A stretch of 64,000 nt of DNA. Origin: Aplidium turbinatum. Its lineage: Eukaryota > Chordata > Ascidiacea > Aplousobranchia > Polyclinidae. The stretch covers positions 10,974,001 through 11,038,000 of the forward strand of contig OU964932.1 of assembly GCA_918807975.1 (NCBI GenBank), given 5' to 3'. Positions 45,199 through 55,907 of this stretch are shown here, one piece after another (within the stretch, counting starts at the first letter, position 1; the number at the start of each line of letters is the position of its first letter). The translations under genes were made by a program, and so were the position numbers. Below the pieces are notes generated by a model. That model was not told the origin of the DNA, did not search any database, and was given only the letters and a program-made list of their open reading frames with translations.

Positions 45199-46150
45199 CA
45201 GTGGTTCTCAACCGCCGGTCCGCGAAGTACCGTATCTTACTTTCTGCCAAGCTAATTTTAATCTGGAATCATAAGCATTGCAAAGTTGATACTTCCTGTA
45301 AAACTCATTTTACGCTTGGCCGATTCACAGCAGTAGGCTAAAACTGGCATAGCCTATCTCTCCTTCGTTGATACAGCAGAACTGTTTAATAATAAAGGTT
45401 AACCTTCCGATGACCTAGATTTTGTGCCGTTTATGATTGTTTCGTCATAAACTGCGTCTAGCTTCCAAAAAGTTTTGTAATACAAGGTCATTCTTCACTT
45501 TTCAGATGCTGCAATAGCTTGTCCTGTTAAACTACAGAAGGATTAATATGGAATCAACGAACCAACAAGTGTATTTTAACAAGAAGGAAAAAACTAAGAC
45601 TTCTGAAACAAATAATTCTCAAAATGGAAATGAACCAAGTATCAGTAGGTGCAAATGTAAACTACGAAAAGGGCATATGCAGATAAGTTGAGTGTCACAG
45701 AGGGAAGTAAGAAACGAAAAGGGGAATTTGTCAGGCAATACAATAAAAATACTTGGAGCTTGGTTTTACAATAGTTCCGGGTAGTGAACAATCGTCACGG
45801 CCCTAATGTTTGGTGTGCTCCCAAATTCTGCCAAATGACGTTATGAAACCTTCTAAAGTTGTTCGTCACTTTCATTCAAAGCACAACAATCTTGAAGGCA
45901 AGCCACTTGAATATTTTGGACGAATATTCTCTGATATGAACGATTAAAAAAAGCAAATGAAAAGATGACGACTACCGAAAAATCCTTTCTTCATGAATCC
46001 TATCTAGTTTCTCTACGAATAGTTAAAACCAAAAAAAGCATACACGATTGGGGAAGAGTTAATAAAGCCGTGCATCTTATCTGCGGCTGAAGTAATGAAG
46101 GGCCCTGAAACAGCTCGAAAAGTGTTATAATTTTTCATCTTAAATAGGCT
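45199..46150 (+). mobile_element. Fragment of a second hAT (ZBED5/SCAND3-like transposase remnant)
   Basis: Begins cagtggttctcaaccgcc, a standard hAT terminus. The plus strand then encodes MESTNQQVYFNKKEKTK.. (45549) and, in shifting frames from about 45845, PSKVVRHFHSKHNNLEGKPL, EYFGRIFSDM, KKAYTIGEELIKPCILSAA, all from the BED-finger end and N-terminal domain of ZBED5/SCAND3-like transposases. Several frame breaks. No right end was found. Confidence 0.7.
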
Positions 46151-46452
46151 AAGTAGTCTATGCCAAAATCTTGCTTTATCTTACGTGCCTAGGCGTAACA
46201 CTGTGCCTAGGCGTGCGAAAGTCGGACTACAAATTTCATAATAAGAATTATTTGTGGGTTAATTAAGCAAAGGAAAACTGTTCAGCGTCCGGAAAATTCA
46301 CGTCTGTTTTCGTCTGGCCCTATTTCAGGAATGGGCCTAATGCTGCAGCATCAATAGCATCCACCTTAATCCTGCACTGGTCATAGATCGGTTGGTATGT
46401 GAAAAATAAACACGCTTTGATTTTGAGGTTTGGTGAAACAAGTAGGCCTACC

Positions 46453-47370
46453 CAGTGGCGTAGGAGCATATGCTGCCGCCCCTGGCTTTCGTTAAAAATG
46501 TCGCCCTAAGTAGACTGCTGAAAATTTTGAAATAGTTTTATGTTCAAGCAATCTTTTCAATAAAAACAATTACAAATAATGTGCCGCGTCTCAGAAGTTC
46601 TATATTGCTTGAGAAAGAAGCCACTGTCTCAGCGTTAAGGCCAAAAATAATAGGCAAAAAATGGACAAGAAATGTATTAGGAAAATAAAAGATCAATAGC
46701 CGCCTCAAAATTGAACTTTTCGAGCTTTCGCCGAAGCAAAATCAGTAATAATATCTTCAAAATCAAGTTTTTGAACGTAGTCTCTTTCTACATAGAAAGA
46801 ATCGATAGAGCTGATGGCTGATCATCATTCATGGTAGAACGTAAATACGACTTTATCATCTTGAGCTTTGAGGTCTGCTAGCTGTCTGTTTGTAGGCTAA
46901 ACCATTTTCTTGTTTTAATTCAGTTTATTTTTTTTGTTGGCGAAAAAGAAAGACACAAAAAACAGTCTTTTTAGGGAACGTTCAAATATTACGTAACGCT
47001 TTTTTTTCGAATTTTTGACCCCCCCCTCCCCCATGTAACGCCAACGTAACACTTTTTTCAATCCCTCCCTCCTCCATGTAACGCTTTTTCACTACGAATT
47101 AGGCACAAAAAACTACCATTCCGTACTCGAAAGCGTTACGTAACGTTTTGCTTGAACCCCCTCCCCCCCGATGTGACGCTAACGTAACGCTTTGCATAAA
47201 CCCCCCCTCCCCCTCGAAGGCGCTACGTAATATTTGAACGTTCCCTTACAGTTTTTTTACTTTTCATTTATTTTTGCATTACTTTATTTCTCGTGCTGTG
47301 TGCACTGTGCAGCCTCATTTTGCCGCCCCTGGCGCAGAGCCAGAACAGCCAAGTGGCTGCTACGCCACTG
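46453..47370. mobile_element. hAT element containing a smaller TTA element
   Basis: Left end cagtggcgtaggagcatatg with gctgccgcccctgg, right end complementary (tggctgctacgccactg, tgccgcccctgg). Flanks ggcctacc/gacctata agree only partly (5/8), so it is old. Interrupted by 46974-47245. Confidence 0.7.
46974..47245. mobile_element. Small PIF/Harbinger-like MITE
   Basis: 272 bp, TIR gggaacgttcaaatattacg, flanked by tta at 46971-46973 and 47246-47248. The interior repeats acgtaacgct and C-runs in several copies. Confidence 0.75.
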
Positions 47371-47387
47371 GACCTATACCCAGTAAT

Positions 47388-47945
47388 TGTTACGGCCAAT
47401 CTCTGTACAAATCAAACGTCATATAAAACCGTTCAAGTCTACTGAATATTACGTCATGGAAATTCCTAAAGCATGTGCCAAAATTGCACCAGCGTTCATA
47501 AGAATTGTGTCAAGCCTGTTTGGGCCTGTTTAAACAGGAAATATTACATCAGCTTTAAACACCTGTTTGAATGACTTCATAATTGTCTTTCATTATTGCG
47601 TCACAGTACTGCATACGTGAATTTGAGATATTGCTATCTATTCTGGTCATTCGTAAAATGATTGTTTGAAAGTTGGCCGCACTTTTAACTGTTGGCTTAG
47701 TGCTTGCTAGCTGGACAAAGGTTCCGTCTTTTATCCAAGTAATCTGTTCTGTAGTGACAGTTTTCAGTGGTGTACGCGTTGCACCCCCTCGTTTTCGGTA
47801 GCCGTGGGCTAATTTTTACAGAAATACACTTTTTGAAAAGAAGTTCAAGTGTGTGTTTCTTCGGTCATTATATGCAGACGAAAGGATCCGGGAACTTTAA
47901 GTTACAATTTTCCCACAAAGAAATTATGGTTTACCGCTGTGACCA
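47388..47945 (+). repeat. 5' LTR of the BEL/Pao element
   Basis: Starts tgttacggccaatctctg, ends ttaccgctgtgacca. Matches the 3' LTR except for one base seen near its end. Confidence 0.93.
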
Positions 47946-48364
47946 TAAAAAATAAAAGACGAAGTTTGTAGTTGGTAGGCTAAGAAGCACTTAGAAGCAA
48001 AGAAATAATAAAAGAAGATCTTATTGGTTGGTAGTCTAAAGAAGCAAAGAAAATTAAAGACATTTCTTCTCGGTAGGCAACTGAAGAACTTAAAGCTAAA
48101 AGGTAAAGACATTTCTTCTCAGTTTGGTACAGAAGAAAAATAACTTTGACATTTATTGGCAAGAAAGAAGATTAAAGGCAATCCATCTGTGCTTGAAGAT
48201 TCAAGTGGAAGAATCCAAGCAAGTTTTGTGGACGTTGGGACTTCACATACTCGTACAGCTACGGTATCGTGCATTTAAATTCTTTTTTGTATTTTTACGG
48301 TCTTTGCAGTTAAGTTTTTTATAACTACTGTAATTTTGTGTGTTTGTGTAACTTAATTTTTTAA

Positions 48365-51121
48365 TTGTTAAATTTAGCCCTAACATTTAATATGTCTACA
48401 CTCGGTGGTGACAGGGACTCGACCGCCGTCGACTCGACTGAGTTTAAGCCTGATGATGTTCTTTGCGGTCGGGCAGGCCATTCTGGGGAGGGACCCATTA
48501 ACGATGAGGCTAAGTCAGTTCGAGAGGCCCGGCATCTTAGACGGGATATTTTGACTCAAATTGGGAAACTTTCTGTAGCCCTAGGTTCTTTGAGTGATAA
48601 GCAGGAACTGTTAATTTTTCGATCTAACTTATCTACTTTAGAAGAGGAATTACGGCATTTCCATGCTCTCTTGAGTAAAATTTTTAACTCTGCAATCTTA
48701 GCAGAACTTCGTGATAGGGTAGATCCCGAATTTAACTCGTTAAAAAATAACTTCGAACAAAAAGAAAGTGAGTTCTCAGATAGGTTGGATGCTGACATAC
48801 ATCCTGAGGATAGCGCCTCAAATGTAAGCACTAGGATGTCTGAGAGCTCGTCACGGATAGTTGCACAAATTAACCTACAGCTAAGACGAGAGGAGCTCCA
48901 GATACAAGCCGAGGCCGAAGCGAGAGCTGCTGAGGCCGCCGAGAGAGCTGAGGCCGAAGCAAGAGCTGCTGAGGCCGCCGCGAGAGCTGAGGCCATACGA
49001 GCTGAGGCCATCGCGAGAGCTGAGGCCGAAGCGAGAGCTGCTGAGGCCGCCGCGAGAGCTGAGTCCATACGAGCTGAGGCTGCCGCGAGAGCTGAGGCCG
49101 AAGCCAGAGCTGCTGAGTTCGCACTCAAAGACGCTCAGTTGAGGGCTGAACAACGTAAAGAGGTAGTTTTAGCCGAATATCGATCAGAGTTGGGCTCCCG
49201 GCGTAGCTCTAGGAAGGGCTCTTCTAGGCATTCCAGAAGTGAACATCAATCACAGTTTAATTTACCTAACCTTTTCCAGACGCCTGTTCAATCTGTAAGT
49301 GGACCTGTACAATCCACATGTTTTCCAGCTGTTTCAGGAGGTCTCGGGGCCGCGGCTAAGGGTCTTCCGAAGGCTGTAGAGCCAAGGTCTGCAAATTACA
49401 ACCGAACTCCTCCCCCAGAGCGTACAGGTCACGGGGCCGCCATTAGCAGTAATGCTTTGCCCCCTTCACAGTTTTCAGCGCCGCTAGTTTTTGATCGCCC
49501 AGCTACACGTAATTTGGGTGGTTGTGAGAGGCGTATCGCGTCTCCTGATTTTAACGTGTGTGAGGATCGTGATCGGGCTGTGCATGTGACTGAGCCCACT
49601 CAGCCCCTTAAGGGATATAGCTTGTCTTCTCCCGCTAAATCGAGTTCTCAACAGCAGGATTGCTTTTTTGAATACCAAAATAGTAGGACGTTCTTCGATA
49701 AGGCGGCCTTGATTGGTTACGATGGTAATAATATGCCATTTGTCTTCTTTAAAAATCGTGTTATGGCCTTGATGGCAGCTTCGCCCTTTAAGGGAACTCG
49801 TTTGACTTTGTTGCAAGCAGCTTGTGTTAGAACAGCTGCACAAACGATTGCTAATTTGGTTTCTGACACTCCTGGCTTGTCAGAGGAAGACAGGATAGAA
49901 ATGTCGTTAGCTCGCTTGTCCCAACGTTTTGGAGTTCGTGGAGGTCTTTTCGCAGAACCAGAAATTAGAAAGTATCGCTATGGTAGCAAATTGACTTCTA
50001 TCTCTTCAAGTGATTTGAAAGAGTTTAAAGATGAATTGTCGCAGTGTTTGCTTTACGCGAAAGCTTATGGTCAGCGTGATAAATTAGAAGGACGTTTTGT
50101 TTTGGATTTGGCTAAGCGACTCCCGTTTGACGCTAAGCAGCGTTATCTTGACTTTTTAGGTGATCAGTATGGTAGCACTGAGGAACCTACTTTTCAGAGT
50201 TTGTTTGATTTTGTAGTACGGGAGCAAACGCGCAAGTCGACTGATTTTAGCATTATGCTAATGGGCGATTCTGGTGAGTCGCAGCATTTTAAAAAGTTTG
50301 GCAAAGGAAAATTGCCTTCATGTCCGGTTAGGCAGACGTCGGTAAAACCCCATGATAATGTGATTTCAGGGAGTTCGCAGTACTCGACTGCTGTTGGCGC
50401 ACCGCGCGGCGGTGTGGCCAGACGTAGTGACATACCGGCATGTTTTTGTTGTTCGTCACGTGGTCAAGTTGAATATCATTTTTTGTCTAATTGTAAAGAA
50501 TTTTTGCGCTTGACACCTAAAGGTCGGAGAGATGTCATTGTGAAAGCTGGAAAATGCTTGAACTGTTTGCGCCAGCATATGGTTAAGGACTGTAATCATG
50601 CAAACAACTGTCGTCAGTGTGGGCCTAACAACGATAGGAAACACTATTTTCTTCTGCATGATTTTTATGTGACGTCACGTGATTCTCTGGATTCGGTCGG
50701 TAAAGATGATGCTGGTGCCAGAGTTCCTGTGCGTAATGTTAAGATTGGAAATGTTAAAGCAGCCTTTAACCGCGTTACTGCTGCTCGTGTTTTGAATCCA
50801 ATGACTGGCAAATCGAAGTTGGTGTATTGTCAGCATGATCCTGGTTCGCAGTTGACCTTTGTTTCGAGTGACTTGGTGTGCGAACTTGGTCTTAAACCGT
50901 ATGATAAAGCGTCGTTTAAAATAGATACTCTGGCTGGTCAGAAACCTACTTGTGCTGACCTTGTTAAACTCAACATCCAGTCGTTAGAGACTGATGAACT
51001 GTTTTGTGATATAACCTCGGTGGTTAACCCAGCTTGGGCTGACGATGTTAAAACTTTACCTCATAAACAAGATTTAAGTGGTTTCCGTCATTTTCATGAC
51101 GTGAATATGTTTCATTTGAAT
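48365..51121 (+). pseudogene. Gag and protease region of the BEL/Pao element
   Basis: N-terminal coiled-coil region followed by an Ala/Glu/Arg-rich repetitive stretch (roughly residues 175-275), a central Gag domain (TFFDKAALIGYDGNNMPFVF onward), a cysteine-rich knuckle region near residues 690-770 (CLNCLRQHMVKDCNHANNC) and an aspartic-protease-like segment (CQHDPGSQLTFVSS). Gag assembles particles and the protease matures the polyprotein. The frame meets the LINE insertion at its 3' end. Confidence 0.8.
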
Positions 51122-51133
51122 GATTGTAGTACT

Positions 51134-52417
51134 TCTTCTTCTCTCGTTTGACTTGTAGCAGCTTAGATTGGCAATGCCTCCTCGTGCAGCCAAGATACGG
51201 TAGTTGGGTCCAGTTGTCGAATACCAGTGATTCCACTTGGGGGTCGTAAGATGGAACATTCGTGGAGTATGTGTTGCATTGTTTGTTCTACCGCTCCGCA
51301 GACACATATCGGCGAATTATGCAACCCCCACCTAAACAGATTAGCTCCAGTACAGCCAACGTCACATCTGATCCTGTTCAATGTGACCCATGCCTTTCTT
51401 GAGAGGTCTGCTCCAGGAGGGATGGAGAGTGCTGGCATAACTGAAAACTGGGGAGGGATATGTGGCAGCTCGTTCCATTCTTGGGCCCATGTTTCCATGC
51501 AGCTGAAGTTCTTATCCACAAGTTGTATAGCGTATCGATGGAATGGGCGCCTTGATGATAGGCGTTGAGGTCTGACTGGTCCATTTGTTTGGGAGTGACT
51601 GTGGAGAAGGTGTTGAGGATCGAGTCTCGCATGTAGAGCCAGTTTGTAAGAGGCTTCTTCCCTACGGACATGAGCAGGAGCAATGCCAGCCAAAGTTGGC
51701 AGATAAGCAGTAGGTGTGGGGCGGAGACAGCCAGTGATGATGCGCAAGGTGTCGTTAATGCATACATCCATCTTTTTTGTGTGTCTGCTGCGGTTCCACA
51801 CAGCTGAGGCATATTCGGCTGAGCTGTAGACCAAGGCTAGTGCACTTGTACGCAAGGTTGATGCTCGGGCTCCCCATCCTGTTCCTGCTAGGCTTCTCAA
51901 GAGGTTATTTCGCGAGGTAACCTTGGCACGGAGTGACTCGATGTGGGGTCTGTAGGTCAACTGCCGGTCAAGTTTTACTCCAAGGTAAGTTGGGTTTGCA
52001 GTGTATGGTAAAGGATTTCCTTTTAGCGAGACAGACAGTTGACGCTGAGATTCCCGATTATTTAGATGGAAAGCAGAGATTGTTGTTTTCGACGCATTCA
52101 GTTTGAGCCTCCACTTGTCCAGATAGTCAGCCACCAGTTTCAGGTCAATTTCAAGTTTTCTTTCCACCTCATGCCAGTTCCTGTGAGCATATAGAAGAGC
52201 TAGATCATCCGCATAGCCATACTGTTGCGATGTAGTGCATGGGAGGTCACTTATATAGATATTAAATAGGAGTGGCGATAGTGTTGACCCTTGGGGGACG
52301 CCATTTTTCAGGCGGCGTGGTCTGCTGGGTTTTCCCTCGTTGGTATGCAGTATGAAGGTACGGTTCGAGATGGTCTCTACCAGAATACTATTGGTACCTT
52401 TGAGTGATGACCCTAGG
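51134..52417 (-). mobile_element. 5'-truncated LINE inserted in the BEL/Pao element
   Basis: 12-bp TSD gattgtagtact (51122-51133 and 52418-52429), tail (GAA)n at 51134-51146 on the minus strand. Encodes the last ~410 codons of ORF2. Its 5' junction carries about 27 bp copied from BEL sequence (see findings). The family resembles the Jockey/I group by its RT and C-terminal knuckle; the clade is not certain. Confidence 0.92.
51163..52390 (-). pseudogene. LINE ORF2 fragment: RT thumb/palm to C-terminal knuckle
   Basis: Reads NGVPQGSTLSPLLFNIYISD then YGYADDLALLY (the catalytic YADD), DKWRLKLNASKTTISAF, PTYLGVKLDRQLTYRPHI, WNRSRHTKKMDVCINDTLRI and, at the end, CVCGAVEQTMQHILHECSI. The fragment is uninterrupted to its stop, showing recent insertion. 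The endonuclease and N-terminal RT are lost by 5' truncation. The reading frame appears longer only because it continues into flanking BEL sequence. Confidence 0.9.
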
Positions 52418-52429
52418 GATTGTAGTACT

Positions 52430-53737
52430 GTAGATGTACTGATTGGCAATGACAACGCTTATTTGATGTGGGCAAAAGAAGAACGTGTTGGTGAAAATCG
52501 CAGTGAACCGCATGCTTTACTCACTCCTCTCGGTTGGTTGGCTTGTGGTGGTAAGTCACCCTTAGTTGAAAGCGTTGCTAAAGTGTGCAGAGTGCAGACG
52601 TCTTCAGAGTCGGATGTCATCTCTGGCTTTCAGCGTAAAATTGAGTCTCGTGATATGGAAATAGCAGACCTGAATAAAGTCATTCAGGATTTGACTTTGC
52701 AAAATGAAACCTGTGAATTGTCTCGCAATGATATTTTGGCTAGAGAACTTGTCGAACCGAATATTGAGTTGAAAGATGGTCGATTTGAGATACCTGTTCC
52801 GTTGAAGGAAGATATTGATCTACCTAACAATTTTGTGTTGGCGTCAGATAGAGCTGCTGCTTTAAGAAAGAAAGCTTTAAAACAACCTGAACTTCGTGAT
52901 TTCCTTACTGACACCATGAAAGATCTTAAATCTAATGGCTATATTGAGCGTGCTGGTGAAGCTGGAAATGTCAAGGGATTTGAATGGTATTTACCATACT
53001 TTGTTACGTCACAATTAAAAAAGCGCATTGTTTACGATGGCAAGTCTGAATTTCGAGGAACTTGTGTTAATGATTTAATGTCTTCTTGTCTTGACTTGTC
53101 TGACTTGTTAAACCCTCTGGCAGATCTCTTGGCCAGATTTAGGCTTGAAAGATTTGGTTTCATGGCTGACATGACTAAGTACTTTTTTCACATTTTGGAC
53201 TCTTCAATACGTAAGCCCAATTTTATTGAACTGCTTACGTACACAGGCAGTGCCGTTCGGATCGTGAACGAACGCCCTTTGGTACCTTTGAGTGATGACC
53301 CTAGGGATTTTACTGTCATCACCCCTGCCTCACTTTTGACCCCATACTTAGACCCATACTGTGCTGTTGGGCAACCACATGATCGTGACCAATTAAGAAG
53401 GGATTATCGGTTCAATTTGTCACTTTCTCAGCAGTTTTGGAGTAAATGGATCGATTTTTACTTGCCAGGTCTTCAGGGCCGGAAAAAATGGCTAAAAATG
53501 GCCGAGAATTTGGAGCCTGGTCAACTTGTAGTGGTAGGTTCTCTCCAAGACATTGGTAAACGTGGGAAGTATCAACTTGGGAGGGTGCATGAGGTAGTTC
53601 CACAAATTAGGAAAGGGAAGCCTGTGGTTCGTAGAGCCAAAGTTGCCGTCTGCAACTATGATGAGAGTACGGGAAAAGTAAAAGTAGACTACGTGTTGAG
53701 GGATATTTCGTGCCTCGCCCCCGTAAAGAACACCTAA
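52430..53737 (+). pseudogene. Pol region of the BEL/Pao element (incomplete)
   Basis: Carries the protease-RT junction (VDVLIGNDNAYLMWAKEE), the start of the RT (FLTDTMKDLKSNGYIERAG, GFMADMTKYFFHI) and the integrase C-terminal region (NERPLVPLSDDPRDFTVITP, GKRGKYQLGRVHEV). A broken gene. Confidence 0.8.
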
Positions 53738-54044
53738 GTGTTAGGGTTTGAGCCTGGTTTTGTCTGCGGTGGCCGATACTTGTCTGAGCCCAGAACAGTC
53801 GGTTATTATCGCAACAATTGTATATAGCGTCATTTTAGCGTGTACCTATGGTACCAATTTCATGTATCGTCGTGTTTATTCTTATTGCTGTTCATTCTTT
53901 GCATGCCCTTTGTATTTGCGTATTAACTTAAACGTGAGTGATTCAAACAATTTGTGTATCGTGTGTTTTATTCATTGGCTCACGATTGTCCTTCAATTCT
54001 TTTTTAGTTATGCCATGTTAGACTGTCATAACTAGGGGCCGCTA

Positions 54045-54602
54045 TGTTACGGCCAATCTCTGTACAAATCAAACGTCATATAAAACCGTTCAAGTCTACT
54101 GAATATTACGTCATGGAAATTCCTAAAGCATGTGCCAAAATTGCACCAGCGTTCATAAGAATTGTGTCAAGCCTGTTTGGGCCTGTTTAAACAGGAAATA
54201 TTACATCAGCTTTAAACACCTGTTTGAATGACTTCATAATTGTCTTTCATTATTGCGTCACAGTACTGCATACGTGAATTTGAGATATTGCTATCTATTC
54301 TGGTCATTCGTAAAATGATTGTTTGAAAGTTGGCCGCACTTTTAACTGTTGGCTTAGTGCTTGCTAGCTGGACAAAGGTTCCGTCTTTTATCCAAGTAAT
54401 CTGTTCTGTAGTGACAGTTTTCAGTGGTGTACGCGTTGCACCCCCTCGTTTTCGGTAGCCGTGGGCTAATTTTTACAGAAATACACTTTTTGAAAAGAAG
54501 TTCAAGTGTGTGTTTCTTCGGTCATTATATGCAGACGAAAGGATCCGGGAACTTTAAGTTACAATTTTCCCACGAAGAAATTATGGTTTACCGCTGTGAC
54601 CA
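54045..54602 (+). repeat. 3' LTR of the BEL/Pao element
   Basis: Same length and ends as the 5' LTR; followed directly by the gtaat duplication. Confidence 0.93.
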
Positions 54603-54607
54603 GTAAT

Positions 54608-54957
54608 CAACAAGTTATGTGGTATACGTAGTCAATTCCCATATCAAGAATAAGTAGATATGATTTTTACGGTTTATCTGAGCTGTGGAAATAAAAAAAA
54701 ATAAGATGGTCATTGGTCATATTGAGGTACAACAACAACACGACCAATTGCTGATTGGTTTGGTGAGGATTCTTGGTTCCTAATGAAGCAATATGTGAAT
54801 GTGATAAGGATGGCAGACATTACGTCATGTTTGTATTCTTTTGTTCAAACTCGTCACCTACCTTCAAAGAGGCATTACAAGAAACCTGCCTGCGTAGTCT
54901 GGCAAAAGCTGGAAAAGTCTGGTAAAAGCTTTATCACTTAGGTCGAACACTTATGGT
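54608..54957. other. Non-coding interval
   Basis: No feature recognised besides a short imperfect duplication of tctggcaaaagct/tctggtaaaagct (about 54899-54930). Confidence 0.3.
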
Positions 54958-55578
54958 CAGTAGCGTTGACAGGGGAGTCTATGGGGTGCTTTTGGACCCG
55001 GGCCCAGAATGATTTTAGGCCTGTAACCTTTCCAAGGGGCTAGTGCGCTTATCTTAGAAGTGTCTTGATTTGGGGCCCGAGGTCTTACTGGTAGCCTACT
55101 GGGCCCAAATTATTCTCTCAACGCTCCTGCTAGTGGTTGAATAGTTTTTGTACAATAAACTTGGTTTAAATTTTATATCTTCTTCTCAATTATGATAGCC
55201 TATTGAGACCAAACCAAACGTTTATTTTTTTTTAGAAACCCCAGTTATGAAGTCTGTTTCTTTCCAGTCGTCATTTATGGCGGCCTTTTATTATTAGACA
55301 CTACTATTTATGATACACAATGCAGTTGAGATTGGTTTGAATCTTTAAGGGGTAATGAGTCTTTACAAATAAATTATGCCAGTTCAAAACTTTTAATTTG
55401 GGCCCGGTACAATGATCAACAGGCTCCAAATCAAGACAATTCTAAGAAACACGCATTTATCCAAAGAATACACTGTGGTTTCGTCAACTCTTTAGGCTTC
55501 TTGAAATAATTACAGACCCTTAAAATTATCCCGGTCCGGGTCCAATAGTATCTCCTGGACCCTCTGTAAATGCTACTG
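54958..55578. mobile_element. hAT-like element with long imperfect TIRs
   Basis: About 70 bp at each end match in inverse orientation: cagtagcgttgacaggggag at left, cagtagcatttacagagggt (complement) at right, with ggacccgggccc/ggacccggaccg inside. Flanks share only a ttatg core, so the TSD is unclear. 621 bp, no coding. Confidence 0.65.
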
Positions 55579-55655
55579 GTTTTATGCAAATAAAGTCAAA
55601 GTTAGCATTCGGCTTACCTTCATGCAAATACCAAAACGGTTTCTTTTTGCAGCAC

Positions 55656-55715
55656 TGAAGTATCGGCAAAATATCGGTATCGGCCTAAAAAAGTGATATC
55701 GGTACATCTCTACAA
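55656..55715 (-). mobile_element. hAT terminus fragment (GATATCGG type)
   Basis: On the minus strand: gagatgtaccgatatcactt then ggccgataccgatattttgc. This is a stereotyped transposon end seen in many animal genomes. No partner end. It lies in the presumed 3' flank of NAA30. Confidence 0.5.
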
Positions 55716-55907
55716 TTAGGCTACAAAGATAAAATAAAATATCATACTGAAGTTTATCGACTATATTTATTAGACGAAATCAAAATAAACAACACAAAGT
55801 TGTTTGAGATAAAACAGCGAAAATAACGATAGCATTCTGACTGCAAAAGAATAGTCTACAGAAGTCCGTTGAGTTTCCAGCCGCACAATAAGACGGCTGC
55901 ACGAATG

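Larger units (their letters stand above)
41990..46379 (-). mobile_element. Near-intact autonomous-type hAT transposon
   Basis: TIR cagggccggattaag at left, complement of cagtgcaggattaag at right, perfect TSD gtcataga (41982-41989 and 46380-46387). 4390 bp. The minus strand encodes a full-length transposase (44837-42334) with one apparent frameshift. An older-type hAT fragment (45199-46150) is inserted between the transposase start and the right terminus. Confidence 0.93.
47388..54602 (+). mobile_element. BEL/Pao LTR retrotransposon, broken, with a LINE inside
   Basis: Two 558-bp LTRs (TG...CA) flanked by a 5-bp TSD, gtaat (47383-47387 and 54603-54607). The LTRs differ at one position by eye, so insertion was recent. 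Internal region: a long Gag-protease frame, then a reduced Pol region. Family assignment rests on the Gag zinc-knuckle/protease arrangement and the Pol sequence typical of BEL/Pao. It is a broken copy: one LINE insertion and at least one further break in pol. Confidence 0.92.

Noticed and set aside
48556-49153. Minus-strand Ala/Ser-rich frames
   Set aside because: Antisense shadows of the repetitive Gag coding sequence.
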